NCBI GenBank assembly: GCA_043816955.1 | Contig: JBDRHL010000109.1 | Coordinates: 1 to 21,384, forward strand | DNA length: 21,384 bases | Direction of reading: 5' to 3' | DNA from: JBDRHL01 sp043816955 | Lineage (GTDB): Bacteria > Planctomycetota > Phycisphaerae > Sedimentisphaerales > CAYZTY01 | Shown here: one piece after another, positions 7,078-15,454 of the stretch | How the letters are laid out: the number at the start of each line of letters is the position of its first letter | Position numbering within the stretch: the stretch's first letter is position 1 | Program-made: the position numbers and the translations under genes | Notes under the pieces: model-generated | Told to the model about the DNA's origin: nothing | Databases searched by the model: none | What the model saw: only the letters and a program-made list of their open reading frames with translations

Positions 7078-8085
7078 GTCCGGGACCTCACAGCCGCGAT
7101 AGTGTTTTGTATCCCTGAGCGTGAATATGTCGTCTTCCAGGGGCCCGATTCGGCGTATCTTCATGAACCTGACGCTCCCATTTCCGAAAACAACGTTCTG
7201 GCCTTGTTTATTATGATTCCTGCTGTTGATGCCTAGAAGCTCCCTGCACATTTCCAGGTCAAACTCGTTGGAGTCGTTCTTTGCGAGGCTTTCAAGAACA
7301 GGCTCGAAAACGGGATTCAGGTCAGACATAAGCACGTCTTTTTCTGTTGTCGGCAGTTTTACACTTTTCCCGGCTATCAGCCTGAAGCTGTAAGTAATAT
7401 ACTGTCTTGAGGGGAAGTCTTTCAGTATCCTTATTTGCAGCGGGGTAAGCATGATGGGCACAGTCTGTCGGCGTCCTGAACAGACGAAATATTTTGGCTC
7501 GACATAACCGTTTCTTACAAGTCGCCACATCGGACGTGTGTTTGAATGGTTTTCTGCCATGTTAGAACCGATCTTCCACCATGGCTGGCCTTCTTCCACG
7601 CCCTCAAACGTCGAAGCATTATCCAATGCGTACTGGCGTATACCCTGAGCGACATGTGCCAGGCTATCGGCGCATCTTATACGATAGTTTCTTTCCCTCG
7701 CTGATCGCAGAGCAGGAAAAGAAATTGCGCCAACAATAAGCAGCATAGCGGCAATAGCTGTCAATTCGGCGAGTCTTCGCCATAAACTGTGACCACCCGG
7801 AATATATTTTGTGCTTTCGTTGCGGAGCAACTGTTCAAGATGCAGTTGGCTGGCCCTTGCAGCGCTGCTCAGACGAAAGACAGCTCCCTCGGCAAGTTCA
7901 TCAGGACAGTTGTCTTCGGTAATACTGTCAAGGGGCTTCAACGCGTTTTTTATGGATAAATGTAATTGTGCTGCCTGAGGATTTGAGAAGATCACTTCCT
8001 GGGCGCGAGAGGTTTGCTTCTGATCAGTAAGACCGAAACAGTAGTCGAAAATAAGCTGTTTTTCAGTTTCAGTTAGTACCTTCAT
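7048..8085 (-). CDS. Membrane-bound putative anti-sigma factor with DUF1559-like outer domain
   Basis: This 345-residue protein has three visible parts. Residues 1-105 are cytosolic and alpha-helical (LIFDYCFGL; CPDELAEGAVFRL). One membrane segment follows at about 108-126 (LTAIAAMLLIVGAISFPAL). The rest is an outer domain that starts like planctomycete DUF1559 pseudopilin-like proteins (RERNYRIRCADSLAHVAQGIRQYA) and ends with a variant of their H-X9/10-DG motif (NHNKQGQNVVFGNGSVRF from residue 290, with Asn for Asp). The ATG at 8085 overlaps the sigma-factor stop as ATGA, which implies translational coupling. Position and topology suggest it holds the sigma factor at the membrane and senses something outside; this is inference. 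The cytosolic part shows no zinc-finger HxxxCxxC. A longer in-frame start at 8118 is less likely. Confidence 0.75.
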   Translation of the reverse strand: MKVLTETEKQLIFDYCFGLTDQKQTSRAQEVIFSNPQAAQLHLSIKNALKPLDSITEDNCPDELAEGAVFRLSSAARASQLHLEQLLRNESTKYIPGGHSLWRRLAELTAIAAMLLIVGAISFPALRSARERNYRIRCADSLAHVAQGIRQYALDNASTFEGVEEGQPWWKIGSNMAENHSNTRPMWRLVRNGYVEPKYFVCSGRRQTVPIMLTPLQIRILKDFPSRQYITYSFRLIAGKSVKLPTTEKDVLMSDLNPVFEPVLESLAKNDSNEFDLEMCRELLGINSRNHNKQGQNVVFGNGSVRFMKIRRIGPLEDDIFTLRDTKHYRGCEVPDSKTDAFLAP

Positions 8086-8696
8086 TGCAACGTCTCTTTC
8101 TTCTCCACGTCCTTCCACTTCCTGGTAAAGTACACAACCGCCATATGAAGCCTGCTCTTAACCGTCCCTATAGGTATACCGAGTATCTCAGCCATTTGTT
8201 TGTAGGAAAATTTTTCAAAATAAGATAAAAGTAAAATTTCCCTCAGATTTTCCGGCATAATCGCTATAATCTGTCTGACTCTGCGGGCGGTTTCATCCTT
8301 TTCAATCTCATCTATCGGCGTTGTGTCGGAAGAGACAAAGGTATTCAGGACATCATCGATCGTAATATCTGCCGAGTCCGATACAGCACCGAGCGACATG
8401 GCAGAACTTCTCTGGTGCTTTCGCAGTGCGTCCCGTGCTTTATTGGCTGCGATGGTGAACAGCCAGGGGCGTAGGGGCTTGGAGCTGTCGAAGCTGTCCC
8501 TGCTGGCGTAAAGCTGAAGCAGTGTTTCCTGGAACACATCTTCAACCATATCATGGCGTATCAGGAAACGTTTCAGAAACGCAAACAGTGAATTCTTGTA
8601 GCGGTTTACAACCTCTCTGAATGCTTCTTCGTCCCCCGTGCTGAAGTGGGTGAATAGTTCCGCATCAGTAAGCTTGTGAAGAAACGAATCTTTCAT
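8082..8696 (-). CDS. ECF-type sigma-70 family RNA polymerase sigma factor
   Basis: This 204-residue sigma factor has region 2 at about 25-97 (AFREVVNRYKNSLFAFL, DVFQETLLQLY, PWLFTIAANKARDALRKH) and region 4 at about 149-196 (LREILLLSYFEKFSYKQMAE, then GIPIGTVKSRLHMA). The linker is long and acidic. No region 1 or 3 is seen, so it is an extracytoplasmic-function type. The ATG at 8696 has AAGAG five bases upstream. It shares an ATGA overlap with the membrane-bound putative anti-sigma gene behind it, which probably controls it. Its target genes cannot be read from this window: the clear promoters seen here look like housekeeping sigma promoters rather than an ECF type. Confidence 0.95.
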   Translation of the reverse strand: MKDSFLHKLTDAELFTHFSTGDEEAFREVVNRYKNSLFAFLKRFLIRHDMVEDVFQETLLQLYASRDSFDSSKPLRPWLFTIAANKARDALRKHQRSSAMSLGAVSDSADITIDDVLNTFVSSDTTPIDEIEKDETARRVRQIIAIMPENLREILLLSYFEKFSYKQMAEILGIPIGTVKSRLHMAVVYFTRKWKDVEKKETLQ

Positions 8697-8729
8697 TAAA
8701 ACTCTTGACTATCCAAAATAACTATTAAA

Positions 8730-8735
8730 ATTATA
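8730..8735 (-). promoter_or_regulatory. Possible -10 element of the sigma-factor operon
   Basis: A perfect TATAAT lies on the minus strand about 34 bases before the sigma-factor ATG. The sequence 17 bases upstream (TTTCAT) is a poor -35 and no GGAAC-type ECF box is visible, so this is tentative. Confidence 0.35.
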
Positions 8736-8946
8736 CACGTAATTCTACATTTATGAAAAGACAAAATCAGAAAAAGCCGGTACCGATCAGGTGTTATCCG
8801 GCCGACAAAGCCAGGGGCTTATTGATGTCTTCTGCGTACGGGATTGCCTTGAATAGCTGTAGATACAGAGAGGGGATTTGGCAGATTCGGTGAAGATTCT
8901 GTCTTGCAGATTGAGGATTCCGCTGCTGGGTCAAATAAGAGGGCAA

Positions 8947-9903
8947 TCAATACGGCGTTACATTGGCGCTGCCCGCTTTTGCGGTCAGGTTCTCTTTGAC
9001 AACTACCGGCCAGAATGGTTCGTTCCACGACTGCAATTTTTCGCTCAAAGGTTCCCTGGCAGCGAAGAAAAGCGTTCCATGCCCAGGGGTCTGCCCGTAG
9101 GATTCAGCAATTCCGGGGATACCCGCGCTGCTTTTGCCCGGCAGGCCGAGTATCGCGTGAACCTGCTGTGGCGTCATGTTAATTTTAAGTTTTTTCCAGT
9201 TCTTCTGTGCCTGCCATTTATCGACGCTGTCTGTACTTTCAAACACATCGATTTGTCCGTCCTCGGCAGTTTCCAGCCGCTCCCAGTCAGGCGGATTAGC
9301 AAACCGCAGGTAATACACCGGAGCCCGCGGGATGTGTCCCTCCGTGAACTGGCGTACAGTTTTGTTGAACCGTTCTGTTATCTTCTTCAGGACCGCTTCT
9401 TTTTTCTGCTGCTCTTCGGCACCGAGCGGCACAAGCGAGTCCTGCTGCCATCGCTGTTCAATCTGCTTGACTTGCTCCTCGTATTTTTCCTGCTCTTCAT
9501 TGAGGATATCGTTGAGGCTCTTCGCTTCAAAGTACAAAACCGCCCCGCGGATATTACCTGCCGATTTCAGTGAGGTTCTTTCCAGGGTTTTTCCCTTGGC
9601 ATCGGTTTTGTGATTGAATTGCACTTCTGCATTCTCAGCAGGCATATCCTGATAGAACCAGATCGCGTGATCATGAGCTGCCTGGATGAGCCTGGGTTTG
9701 CCAAGTATCTGCAGAACCTTGTCCTCCGACATGCAAGGTCGCAATTGCCTCCATTTCCTGATCTCCGCAAGGCGATCCTGCCTCTGCACATCGCTGAGTG
9801 CAGGCTCTTTTGGCGGAGTCCCCATGGCTGGTTTTGCCGCTGCAACGGGCGTCAGGACGTATATACAAAGCGCCGCTGCCAAAGCAAATCTAACTCCTGC
9901 CAT
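8947..9903 (-). CDS. Exported protein with two BamE/SmpA-like modules and a coiled-coil linker
   Basis: This is an unrecognised protein of 318 residues. A signal peptide is clear (hydrophobic core ALAAALCIYVLTPVAAA, likely cut after AAA near residue 23). Two similar modules follow: WRQLRPCMSEDKVLQILGKP near residue 51 and WKKLKINMTPQQVHAILGLP near 236. Both show the W-xx-L-xx-x-M-x-xx-V-xx-I-L-G-x-P pattern of small outer-membrane BamE/SmpA-like domains. Between them, about 128-185, is a charged Glu/Lys/Gln-rich stretch likely to form a coiled coil. There is no lipobox, so it is periplasmic rather than lipid-anchored. I prefer the second of two adjacent ATG codons (9903; the other is 9906) because GGGAG is then six bases away. 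A consensus promoter lies just upstream. The function is unknown; a scaffold or sensor in the envelope is possible. Confidence 0.8.
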   Translation of the reverse strand: MAGVRFALAAALCIYVLTPVAAAKPAMGTPPKEPALSDVQRQDRLAEIRKWRQLRPCMSEDKVLQILGKPRLIQAAHDHAIWFYQDMPAENAEVQFNHKTDAKGKTLERTSLKSAGNIRGAVLYFEAKSLNDILNEEQEKYEEQVKQIEQRWQQDSLVPLGAEEQQKKEAVLKKITERFNKTVRQFTEGHIPRAPVYYLRFANPPDWERLETAEDGQIDVFESTDSVDKWQAQKNWKKLKINMTPQQVHAILGLPGKSSAGIPGIAESYGQTPGHGTLFFAAREPLSEKLQSWNEPFWPVVVKENLTAKAGSANVTPY

Positions 9904-9940
9904 CATTTACTCCCTTAAAATCCGCCAGAGTTATATCGTA

Positions 9941-9969
9941 AATATAACTCAAATCCCATCTTCTGTCAA
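9941..9969 (-). promoter_or_regulatory. Promoter of the BamE-like gene
   Basis: Minus-strand TTGACA (9969-9964), 17 bases, TATATT (9946-9941). This is a near-perfect housekeeping promoter with a leader of about 30 bases to the ATG at 9903. The rest of the roughly 290-base divergent gap up to 10198 holds only the cimA promoter. Confidence 0.8.
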
Positions 9970-10134
9970 CGATGGCGGCCGGGCACAAAGTGCAGCGCCG
10001 CCCCGAAATATTATCGGCTATTTCCGCGATCGGGCGCAGATTTTTTTGTTTTAACATCAATCTGCCTTACCGTTTTTTGAGGCATTTACCTGCCGATAGA
10101 TTGCCTTGATGCTCTCTGTAACAATAGTTTTGCC

Positions 10135-10163
10135 TTTACTTTACATCCAGCAGCATTTATAAT
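10135..10163 (+). promoter_or_regulatory. Promoter of cimA
   Basis: TTTACT (10135-10140), 17 bases, perfect TATAAT (10158-10163). The predicted start near 10170 leaves a leader of about 29 bases with no evident SD before the ATG at 10199. Confidence 0.65.
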
Positions 10164-10198
10164 ATCTTTTTTTACCGGACAGGTTTTCGGACGTAATT

Positions 10199-11764
10199 AT
10201 GCAGAAAATAGAGCTTTACGACACGACACTTCGCGATGGAATGCAGGCCGAGGGCGTCAGTTTCTCCCTTGAGGATAAGCTCCTTATCGCCCAGAAGCTT
10301 GACGAACTGGGTGTCAGTTACATCGAGGGCGGTTACGCGATGAGCAACCCGAAGGAGATGCAGTTTTTTCGGGAGGTCTCGAAGCTGGGGCTGGCAAATT
10401 CCCAGGTCGCTGCGTTTGGCAATACCCGTCGTGCAATGACAAAAGTAGAAGATGACCCATCGCTTGCGGCGATTCTGGCCTGCAAATGCCCCGTTGGAAC
10501 ACTCGTCGGCAAGAGCTGGGACCTGCATGTACGGGACGTTTTACGGTGCAGCCTCGACGAAAATCTGCTGATTTGCGCCGAATCGGTCGAGTATCTTCGA
10601 AAAAAAGGGATGAACGTAATCTTCGACGCAGAACATTTCTTCGACGGCTATAAGGCGAATCCCGATTACGCCATGAAGGTTCTGAACGCTGCTGCTGAAG
10701 CCGGTGCAAGTGTCCTGGTGCTTTGCGAGACAAACGGCGGAGCCCTGCCGAACGAGGTGGGCCGAATAACGAAACTCGTTGTGGAAAAGTTCTCCGGCAT
10801 AATGACAGGTATTCACACGCACAATGACAGCGACTGTGCCGTTGCAAATTCGCTTACGGCTGTGGAATCGGGCGCAAGACACGTTCAGGGGACGGTCAAC
10901 GGCCTTGGTGAGCGCACCGGCAACGCAAATCTCTGCACAATCATCCCTAATCTCTCGCTGAAAATGGGATACAAGACAATCCCCGAAGAGAAACTGAAAT
11001 GCCTGACGGAGGTTTCCCGGTTTGTCTTCGAGATCGCAAATCTGACGCCAGTGATGAATATGCCTTACGTTGGGGAAAGCGCGTTTGCTCACAAGGGCGG
11101 ACTCCACGTTAACGCCCTGCGTAAAAATTTGAAAACTTACGAGCACATCGATCCGGCAGTAGTCGGAAATGCCAGGCGGTTTCTCATTTCGGAGCTTTCC
11201 GGCGCGAGCAATGTGCTAGCCAAACTCGAGAAGACCGCTATTGCCGAGGATAAGGCGCTGGCCAGGAAGATCCTTTCACAGGTACAGGACCTTGAAAACG
11301 AAGGTTATCAGTTCGAAACTGCTGAGGCGAGCTTCGAACTGCTGGTAAAAAAGGCCATCGGCACATATCAGCCCGCCTTTGAACTGGAAAAGTATCACAT
11401 CACCGTGGAACGCCGTCTGAGCGGCCAGATCATAACCGAGGCAACGGTAAAGCTCAAGGTCGGCGGAATGACCGAACATGTTGTCAGTGAAGGTGACGGC
11501 CCGGTTAACGCACTCGATGGTGCGCTTCGAAGATCGCTTGAAAGATTCTATCCCAACATCAAGGAAGTTCACCTCATTGATTATAAGGTCCGTGTCGTCA
11601 ATGCCAAGGCAGGCACTGCTGCACGCGTTCGTGTAATAATCGAGAGCCGCGACAAGGAATCGATCTGGGGGACGGTTGGGGTTTCAGAAAATATAATCGA
11701 TGCAAGCTGGAAAGCATTGGTCGACAGCGTGGAGTATAAGCTTCTAAAGGACAAAAAGCACTAG
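10199..11764 (+). CDS. cimA: Citramalate synthase
   Basis: This enzyme condenses pyruvate with acetyl-CoA to (R)-citramalate, opening the threonine-independent route to 2-oxobutyrate and isoleucine. The 521-residue protein begins with the DRE-TIM signature LYDTTLRDGMQAEG (catalytic Arg12, metal Asp13), has the metal-binding HTHND (His206, His208) and FAHKGGLHVNA, and ends in a LeuA-type allosteric dimer domain (about 390-515), the usual site of isoleucine feedback. Details such as GKSWDLHV and YEHIDPAVVGN match the long CimA type rather than 2-isopropylmalate synthase. The ATG at 10199 has no SD, but it is the only sensible start. It is followed after 79 bases by rdgB on the same strand, possibly one transcript. 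Confidence 0.93.
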   Translation: MQKIELYDTTLRDGMQAEGVSFSLEDKLLIAQKLDELGVSYIEGGYAMSNPKEMQFFREVSKLGLANSQVAAFGNTRRAMTKVEDDPSLAAILACKCPVGTLVGKSWDLHVRDVLRCSLDENLLICAESVEYLRKKGMNVIFDAEHFFDGYKANPDYAMKVLNAAAEAGASVLVLCETNGGALPNEVGRITKLVVEKFSGIMTGIHTHNDSDCAVANSLTAVESGARHVQGTVNGLGERTGNANLCTIIPNLSLKMGYKTIPEEKLKCLTEVSRFVFEIANLTPVMNMPYVGESAFAHKGGLHVNALRKNLKTYEHIDPAVVGNARRFLISELSGASNVLAKLEKTAIAEDKALARKILSQVQDLENEGYQFETAEASFELLVKKAIGTYQPAFELEKYHITVERRLSGQIITEATVKLKVGGMTEHVVSEGDGPVNALDGALRRSLERFYPNIKEVHLIDYKVRVVNAKAGTAARVRVIIESRDKESIWGTVGVSENIIDASWKALVDSVEYKLLKDKKH

Positions 11765-11843
11765 CCCGCTTTGAAAGCCTGTCAAGCTTTCGTCTCCGAA
11801 GACAACACTGTTTGGTCTTTTGACTGAGCCCAAGTAAATAGCA

Positions 11844-12485
11844 ATGCCTTTTAAAAAGAAGACACAGAAAATAGTGGTAGCAAGCACAAACCCCGGCAAG
11901 CTGGCTGAGCTTTCCGCCATGCTGGATTTAGATGTTGAATGGCTGAGCCTTGCGGATTTCCCTGACATTGCCGAAGTTGTCGAGGATGCCGACACATTCG
12001 CACAAAACGCTCGCAGGAAAGCCCTGGGCTACGCCTGTGCGACGGGTCTTTGGACAATCGCGGACGATTCGGGCCTTGTGGTAGATGCACTGGGTGGCGC
12101 TCCGGGAGTGAAGAGCGCCCGTTTTTCAGGCGAAAAGGTTGAGCAGCGCAGGCTTCTTGACCATCGAAATATGGCAAAAGTACTTGGGATGCTCAAAGGT
12201 ATTCCCCCTGAAAAACGCACTGCAAGATTTGTCTGCTGTTTGTGTCTTGCCTGCCCTGAAAAAGTCTTAGCTGAAACTCAAGGCAAACTCGAGGGGTTTA
12301 TCGCCGAAGAGGAACACGGCACAAACGGTTTTGGATACGACCCGATCTTCTTCGTGCCGAACCTTGGCAAAACCGTCGCCCAGCTCAGCCTTCAGCAAAA
12401 AAATGAAATCTCCCACCGCGCCGATGCTATCAGCCAATTGAAACCTCTCCTGGCGGATATTCTGAAGACAGCCTTATCAGGTTAG
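11844..12485 (+). CDS. rdgB: XTP/dITP pyrophosphatase (non-canonical purine NTPase)
   Basis: This 213-residue HAM1/RdgB-family enzyme hydrolyses dITP, ITP and XTP to monophosphates and keeps deaminated purines out of nucleic acids. The diagnostic motifs are STNPGKLAEL (14-23), ADDSGLVVDAL (73-83, with catalytic Asp75), GVKSARFSG and GFGYDPIFF (162-170). The terminal SHRADA is also typical. The ATG at 11844 has no clear SD; a start further inside would remove the first beta strand. It lies 79 bases after cimA and 174 bases before topA, all on the plus strand. It is complete and ordinary apart from a few extra basic residues at the N-terminus. Confidence 0.94.
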   Translation: MPFKKKTQKIVVASTNPGKLAELSAMLDLDVEWLSLADFPDIAEVVEDADTFAQNARRKALGYACATGLWTIADDSGLVVDALGGAPGVKSARFSGEKVEQRRLLDHRNMAKVLGMLKGIPPEKRTARFVCCLCLACPEKVLAETQGKLEGFIAEEEHGTNGFGYDPIFFVPNLGKTVAQLSLQQKNEISHRADAISQLKPLLADILKTALSG

Positions 12486-12646
12486 CCGCCTGGGCATCGC
12501 TGCTGCCGGGTTCAAAAACAGATAATATCCGATACTGAATCTGCCTGATTGTTGTGGAAACAGGAATCTTTTTCTTGACATTGTCCCTCAGGCGTTGTTA
12601 TTTGTCCTAGCGGATTCGGTTTGTCGTGTGTTTTCCTATTTTCAGG

Positions 12647-12652
12647 TATTAT
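12647..12652 (+). promoter_or_regulatory. -10-like element directly before topA
   Basis: TATTAT ends seven bases before the topA ATG at 12660, and no SD is visible, which would give a leaderless or near-leaderless message. A TTGACA at 12575-12580 also occurs, but its -10 partner is poor. Which of the two is used cannot be told from sequence. Confidence 0.3.
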
Positions 12653-12659
12653 TTGAATC

Positions 12660-15026
12660 ATGACCAAATCAAGAGCATCGAAACGCAAGTCACTGGTGAT
12701 CGTTGAGTCGCCTGCCAAAGCCAGAACAATAAATAAATATTTAGGGTCTGCATTTGAGGTGAAAGCCTCGATGGGACATGTCCGTGACCTTCCCTCAAAG
12801 GGGCTCAACGTGGATCTGGACAATGATTTCGAGCCCACTTATGCTGTCCCGCCAGGCAAAAAGCGGACAGTTGTTTCCCTGCAGGCTGCTGCGAAGGATA
12901 GCGACACACTTTATCTGGCCACAGACCTTGACCGCGAGGGAGAAGCCATTGCCTGGCATCTGAGCGAGCTGCTGAACATTCCTGTCGAGAATACCTATCG
13001 CGTCATCTTCAATGCTATTACCGGCGAGGCGATCAAAGCGGCGTTTGCAAAACCCGGCAAGCTAGACATGGACAAGGTAATGGCCCAGCAGGCAAGACGA
13101 ATACTGGATAGAATTGTCGGCTATCAGATCAGCCCGCTGCTTTGGAAAAAGGTTGCCTCCGGTCTCAGCGCCGGGCGTGTTCAGTCCGTTGCAGTTAAAA
13201 TGATCGTAGAGAGAGAACGCCAGATCCGGGCATTCAATCCGCAGGAATACTGGCTCATACCGGCGGTATTTACCAAAGATATTCAAAGCGATTATTCCGG
13301 AGAATGGGCCCGGTTCACAGAGGCAGGCAGCGATGAAAAGAAAGGTCCGACCCTGGCCCAGCAAAACAAATGGCTAGAGCAGCACAATAGTTTCAAGGCT
13401 GAACTGGCAACCGTTGGGCCGGAAAAATTCAGTGCGTCGGATGAGGCACAGGCCCAAAAGGTTTATGATCTTGTGAGGGGCGCCCGTTTCGTGATAGGTA
13501 ATATCGAGAAAAAAAGTTTATGTTCCCGGCCTTCGCCGCCGTTTATTACCTCAACAATGCAGCAGTCCGCTGCAAATCGCCTGGGATTTACCGCAAGCCG
13601 TACGATGCGCATCGCTCAACAGTTATATGAGGGCCTTGATCTCGGATCAATGGGAATGTTCGGGCTTATAACCTATATGCGTACGGACAGTACCCATCTT
13701 TCTCAGGAAGCAATCCAGGCCGTACGCAAATACATCGAGGTAAATGCGGGACAGGAATATCTTCCCCCCAAGCCCAACTTCTTCGCTTCCGGCAAAAATG
13801 CCCAGCAGGCTCACGAAGCGGTCAGGCCCACGGACCCCGACCTGACGCCGGATGATCTGCAGCAGTATCTCAGCGACGAGCAGTATCGTCTGTATAAGCT
13901 GATATGGTCTCGTTTCATTGCGAGTCAATGCGTCGAATCGCAGTCCCAGATCACCACCCTGGAAATAGCCGGCACGAGCAATGCAGGTAAATGCTGCTAT
14001 CGTGCAGGCGGACGCGTCCTTATCTTTGACGGTTTTACGCGATTCTGGTCGACCGGCTCAGCGGACCAGCACCTGCCGATGATGAACACAGGTGATGAAG
14101 TTGGAGTTGTTTCTGTCAAAGCCGAGCAGCATTTCACCAAGCCTCCAGCACGTTATACAGAAGCTGCCCTTGTCAAGGCGCTCGAAAAAGAAGGTATAGG
14201 CCGGCCCAGCACCTATGCTGCCATTATTTCAACAATTCAGGACAGAAATTACGTGGAGAAAATTGACAAGACCTTCCATCCTACCGACATAGGTGAAATT
14301 GTTACCGATAAGTTGAGCGAGCATTTCCCGAATATTATGGATATGGCCTTTACACGCCACATGGAAGAGCAGCTTGATAAAATCGAAGAGCAGCATCTTG
14401 ACTGGACTGAAGTGCTGCGGGAGTTTTACGGCCCCTTCAAGGCTAACCTTGACCGGGCGAGCGAAGAGATGAAGCACGCAAAAGCTGAAACTTCCCCGAG
14501 CGAATATATCTGCACCGAGTGCGGCAGGGAGATGGTGTACCGGTTCGGTAAAAACGGTCGTTTTCTCAGTTGTTCGGCTTATCCGGACTGCAAGTTTTCC
14601 AGGCCATGTGACAAAGAAGGCAAAATAATTGAGGATATGCAAAGCCGGGAGAAATGTCCGGTCTGTGGTAAAAACATGGTTTATAAAACGGGCCGTTTCG
14701 GGCAGTTTCTCGGGTGTTCGGATTACCCGAAATGCAAAACGATTCTGAACGTTGACAAGGATGGCAATGTTCTGCCGCCCAAACCCCCGCCTGAACCGAC
14801 AGGTATTAATTGCTATAAATGCAAAGCCGGCCAGCTTGTTATCCGCCAGAGTAAAAAGGGGCCTTTTCTGGGCTGTAACAAATTCCCAAAATGCAGGACG
14901 ATAATCAGCATCAAACAACTGGAGCATCTGAAGGAACTGCAGGCCCGGGGAAAATGGCCGCCTGCGTCTAATGAAGAAGCTGATGCATTACTCGGACGCA
15001 GGAAAAAAGCAGGCACAAGAAAATAA
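12660..15026 (+). CDS. topA: DNA topoisomerase I
   Basis: This type IA topoisomerase of 788 residues relaxes negative supercoils. The TOPRIM domain is at the start (IVESPAKARTINKYLG with Glu16; YLATDLDREGEAIAWHL with Asp89, Asp91 and Glu93). The active-site tyrosine is Tyr339 in GLITYMRTDSTHLS, and the family motif GIGRPSTYA is present. The C-terminus carries three four-cysteine zinc ribbons beginning near residues 618, 666 and 718 (CTECGREMVY, CPVCGKNMVY, CYKCKAGQLV), each ending in the usual C-x-x-(Y/F)-P-x-C. E. coli TopA is longer (about 865). The ATG at 12660 lacks an SD. It is preceded by rdgB and followed by a hairpin at 15029-15063. Confidence 0.97.
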   Translation: MTKSRASKRKSLVIVESPAKARTINKYLGSAFEVKASMGHVRDLPSKGLNVDLDNDFEPTYAVPPGKKRTVVSLQAAAKDSDTLYLATDLDREGEAIAWHLSELLNIPVENTYRVIFNAITGEAIKAAFAKPGKLDMDKVMAQQARRILDRIVGYQISPLLWKKVASGLSAGRVQSVAVKMIVERERQIRAFNPQEYWLIPAVFTKDIQSDYSGEWARFTEAGSDEKKGPTLAQQNKWLEQHNSFKAELATVGPEKFSASDEAQAQKVYDLVRGARFVIGNIEKKSLCSRPSPPFITSTMQQSAANRLGFTASRTMRIAQQLYEGLDLGSMGMFGLITYMRTDSTHLSQEAIQAVRKYIEVNAGQEYLPPKPNFFASGKNAQQAHEAVRPTDPDLTPDDLQQYLSDEQYRLYKLIWSRFIASQCVESQSQITTLEIAGTSNAGKCCYRAGGRVLIFDGFTRFWSTGSADQHLPMMNTGDEVGVVSVKAEQHFTKPPARYTEAALVKALEKEGIGRPSTYAAIISTIQDRNYVEKIDKTFHPTDIGEIVTDKLSEHFPNIMDMAFTRHMEEQLDKIEEQHLDWTEVLREFYGPFKANLDRASEEMKHAKAETSPSEYICTECGREMVYRFGKNGRFLSCSAYPDCKFSRPCDKEGKIIEDMQSREKCPVCGKNMVYKTGRFGQFLGCSDYPKCKTILNVDKDGNVLPPKPPPEPTGINCYKCKAGQLVIRQSKKGPFLGCNKFPKCRTIISIKQLEHLKELQARGKWPPASNEEADALLGRRKKAGTRK

Positions 15027-15028
15027 AA

Positions 15029-15063
15029 AAGCAGTAGCGTACGGTGAATAGACGCTACTGCTT
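15029..15063 (-). terminator. Perfect 12-bp hairpin after topA; T-tract only on the minus strand
   Basis: AAGCAGTAGCGT (15029-15040) pairs exactly with ACGCTACTGCTT (15052-15063) across an 11-base loop. Read on the plus strand it follows topA by three bases but is followed by CGGAGGAGG, not T residues. Read on the minus strand it is followed by TTTTTTATTTT, a proper intrinsic terminator. It could still help to define the topA 3' end. Confidence 0.5.
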
Positions 15064-15425
15064 CGGAGGAGGAGGAGGAAGAGAATCTTACATTATTTCA
15101 ATTTAAGCTTATTCTGCTTATACGAGTACATCGACACTCGGTAAAGTTTTTCTTTAAATAATGTAAAAAAAATTTCTGACAACGCAATATTAGCCTTTTT
15201 CAGTGTTTTAATAAGGGTTTTTTGTTGCGTGTGCGTCAGACTATTCAGCACCAGTTAACAATAAGGTTGTTGGATTTCAATCGGTCAGGCGAGCTATTAT
15301 CGGTCATTTGGGTGGATGTTGCCGATGTGGGCAGGATGTTGAGCCTGTTAAGGGAGTACCGGTATGCCTCGCTAGAGTGAATATGCCTGAGAACAATGCA
15401 AGTAACCCAAGAACTTTTGGAACGG

Positions 15426-15454
15426 TTGACAAGTTGAACATGATTTGGTAGAAT
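15426..15454 (+). promoter_or_regulatory. Consensus promoter of the PEP-CTERM gene
   Basis: A perfect TTGACA (15426-15431), 17 bases, TAGAAT (15449-15454). The predicted start near 15461 gives a leader of about 78 bases to the ATG at 15539. Confidence 0.8.

Noticed and set aside
8760..8820. GC-rich segment before the sigma operon as the terminator of the BamE-like gene
   Set aside because: The best stem (AAGCC/GGCTT) is five bases with a tiny loop and no T-tract in the required direction.
10021..10056. T-rich run after GCGATCGGGCGC as an intrinsic terminator
   Set aside because: The stem is only three or four bases, and no plus-strand gene ends there.
15065..15079. (GGA)5 as the ribosome binding site of a hidden small gene
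   Set aside because: No ATG, GTG or TTG stands at usable distance downstream, so no reading frame can be attached to it.
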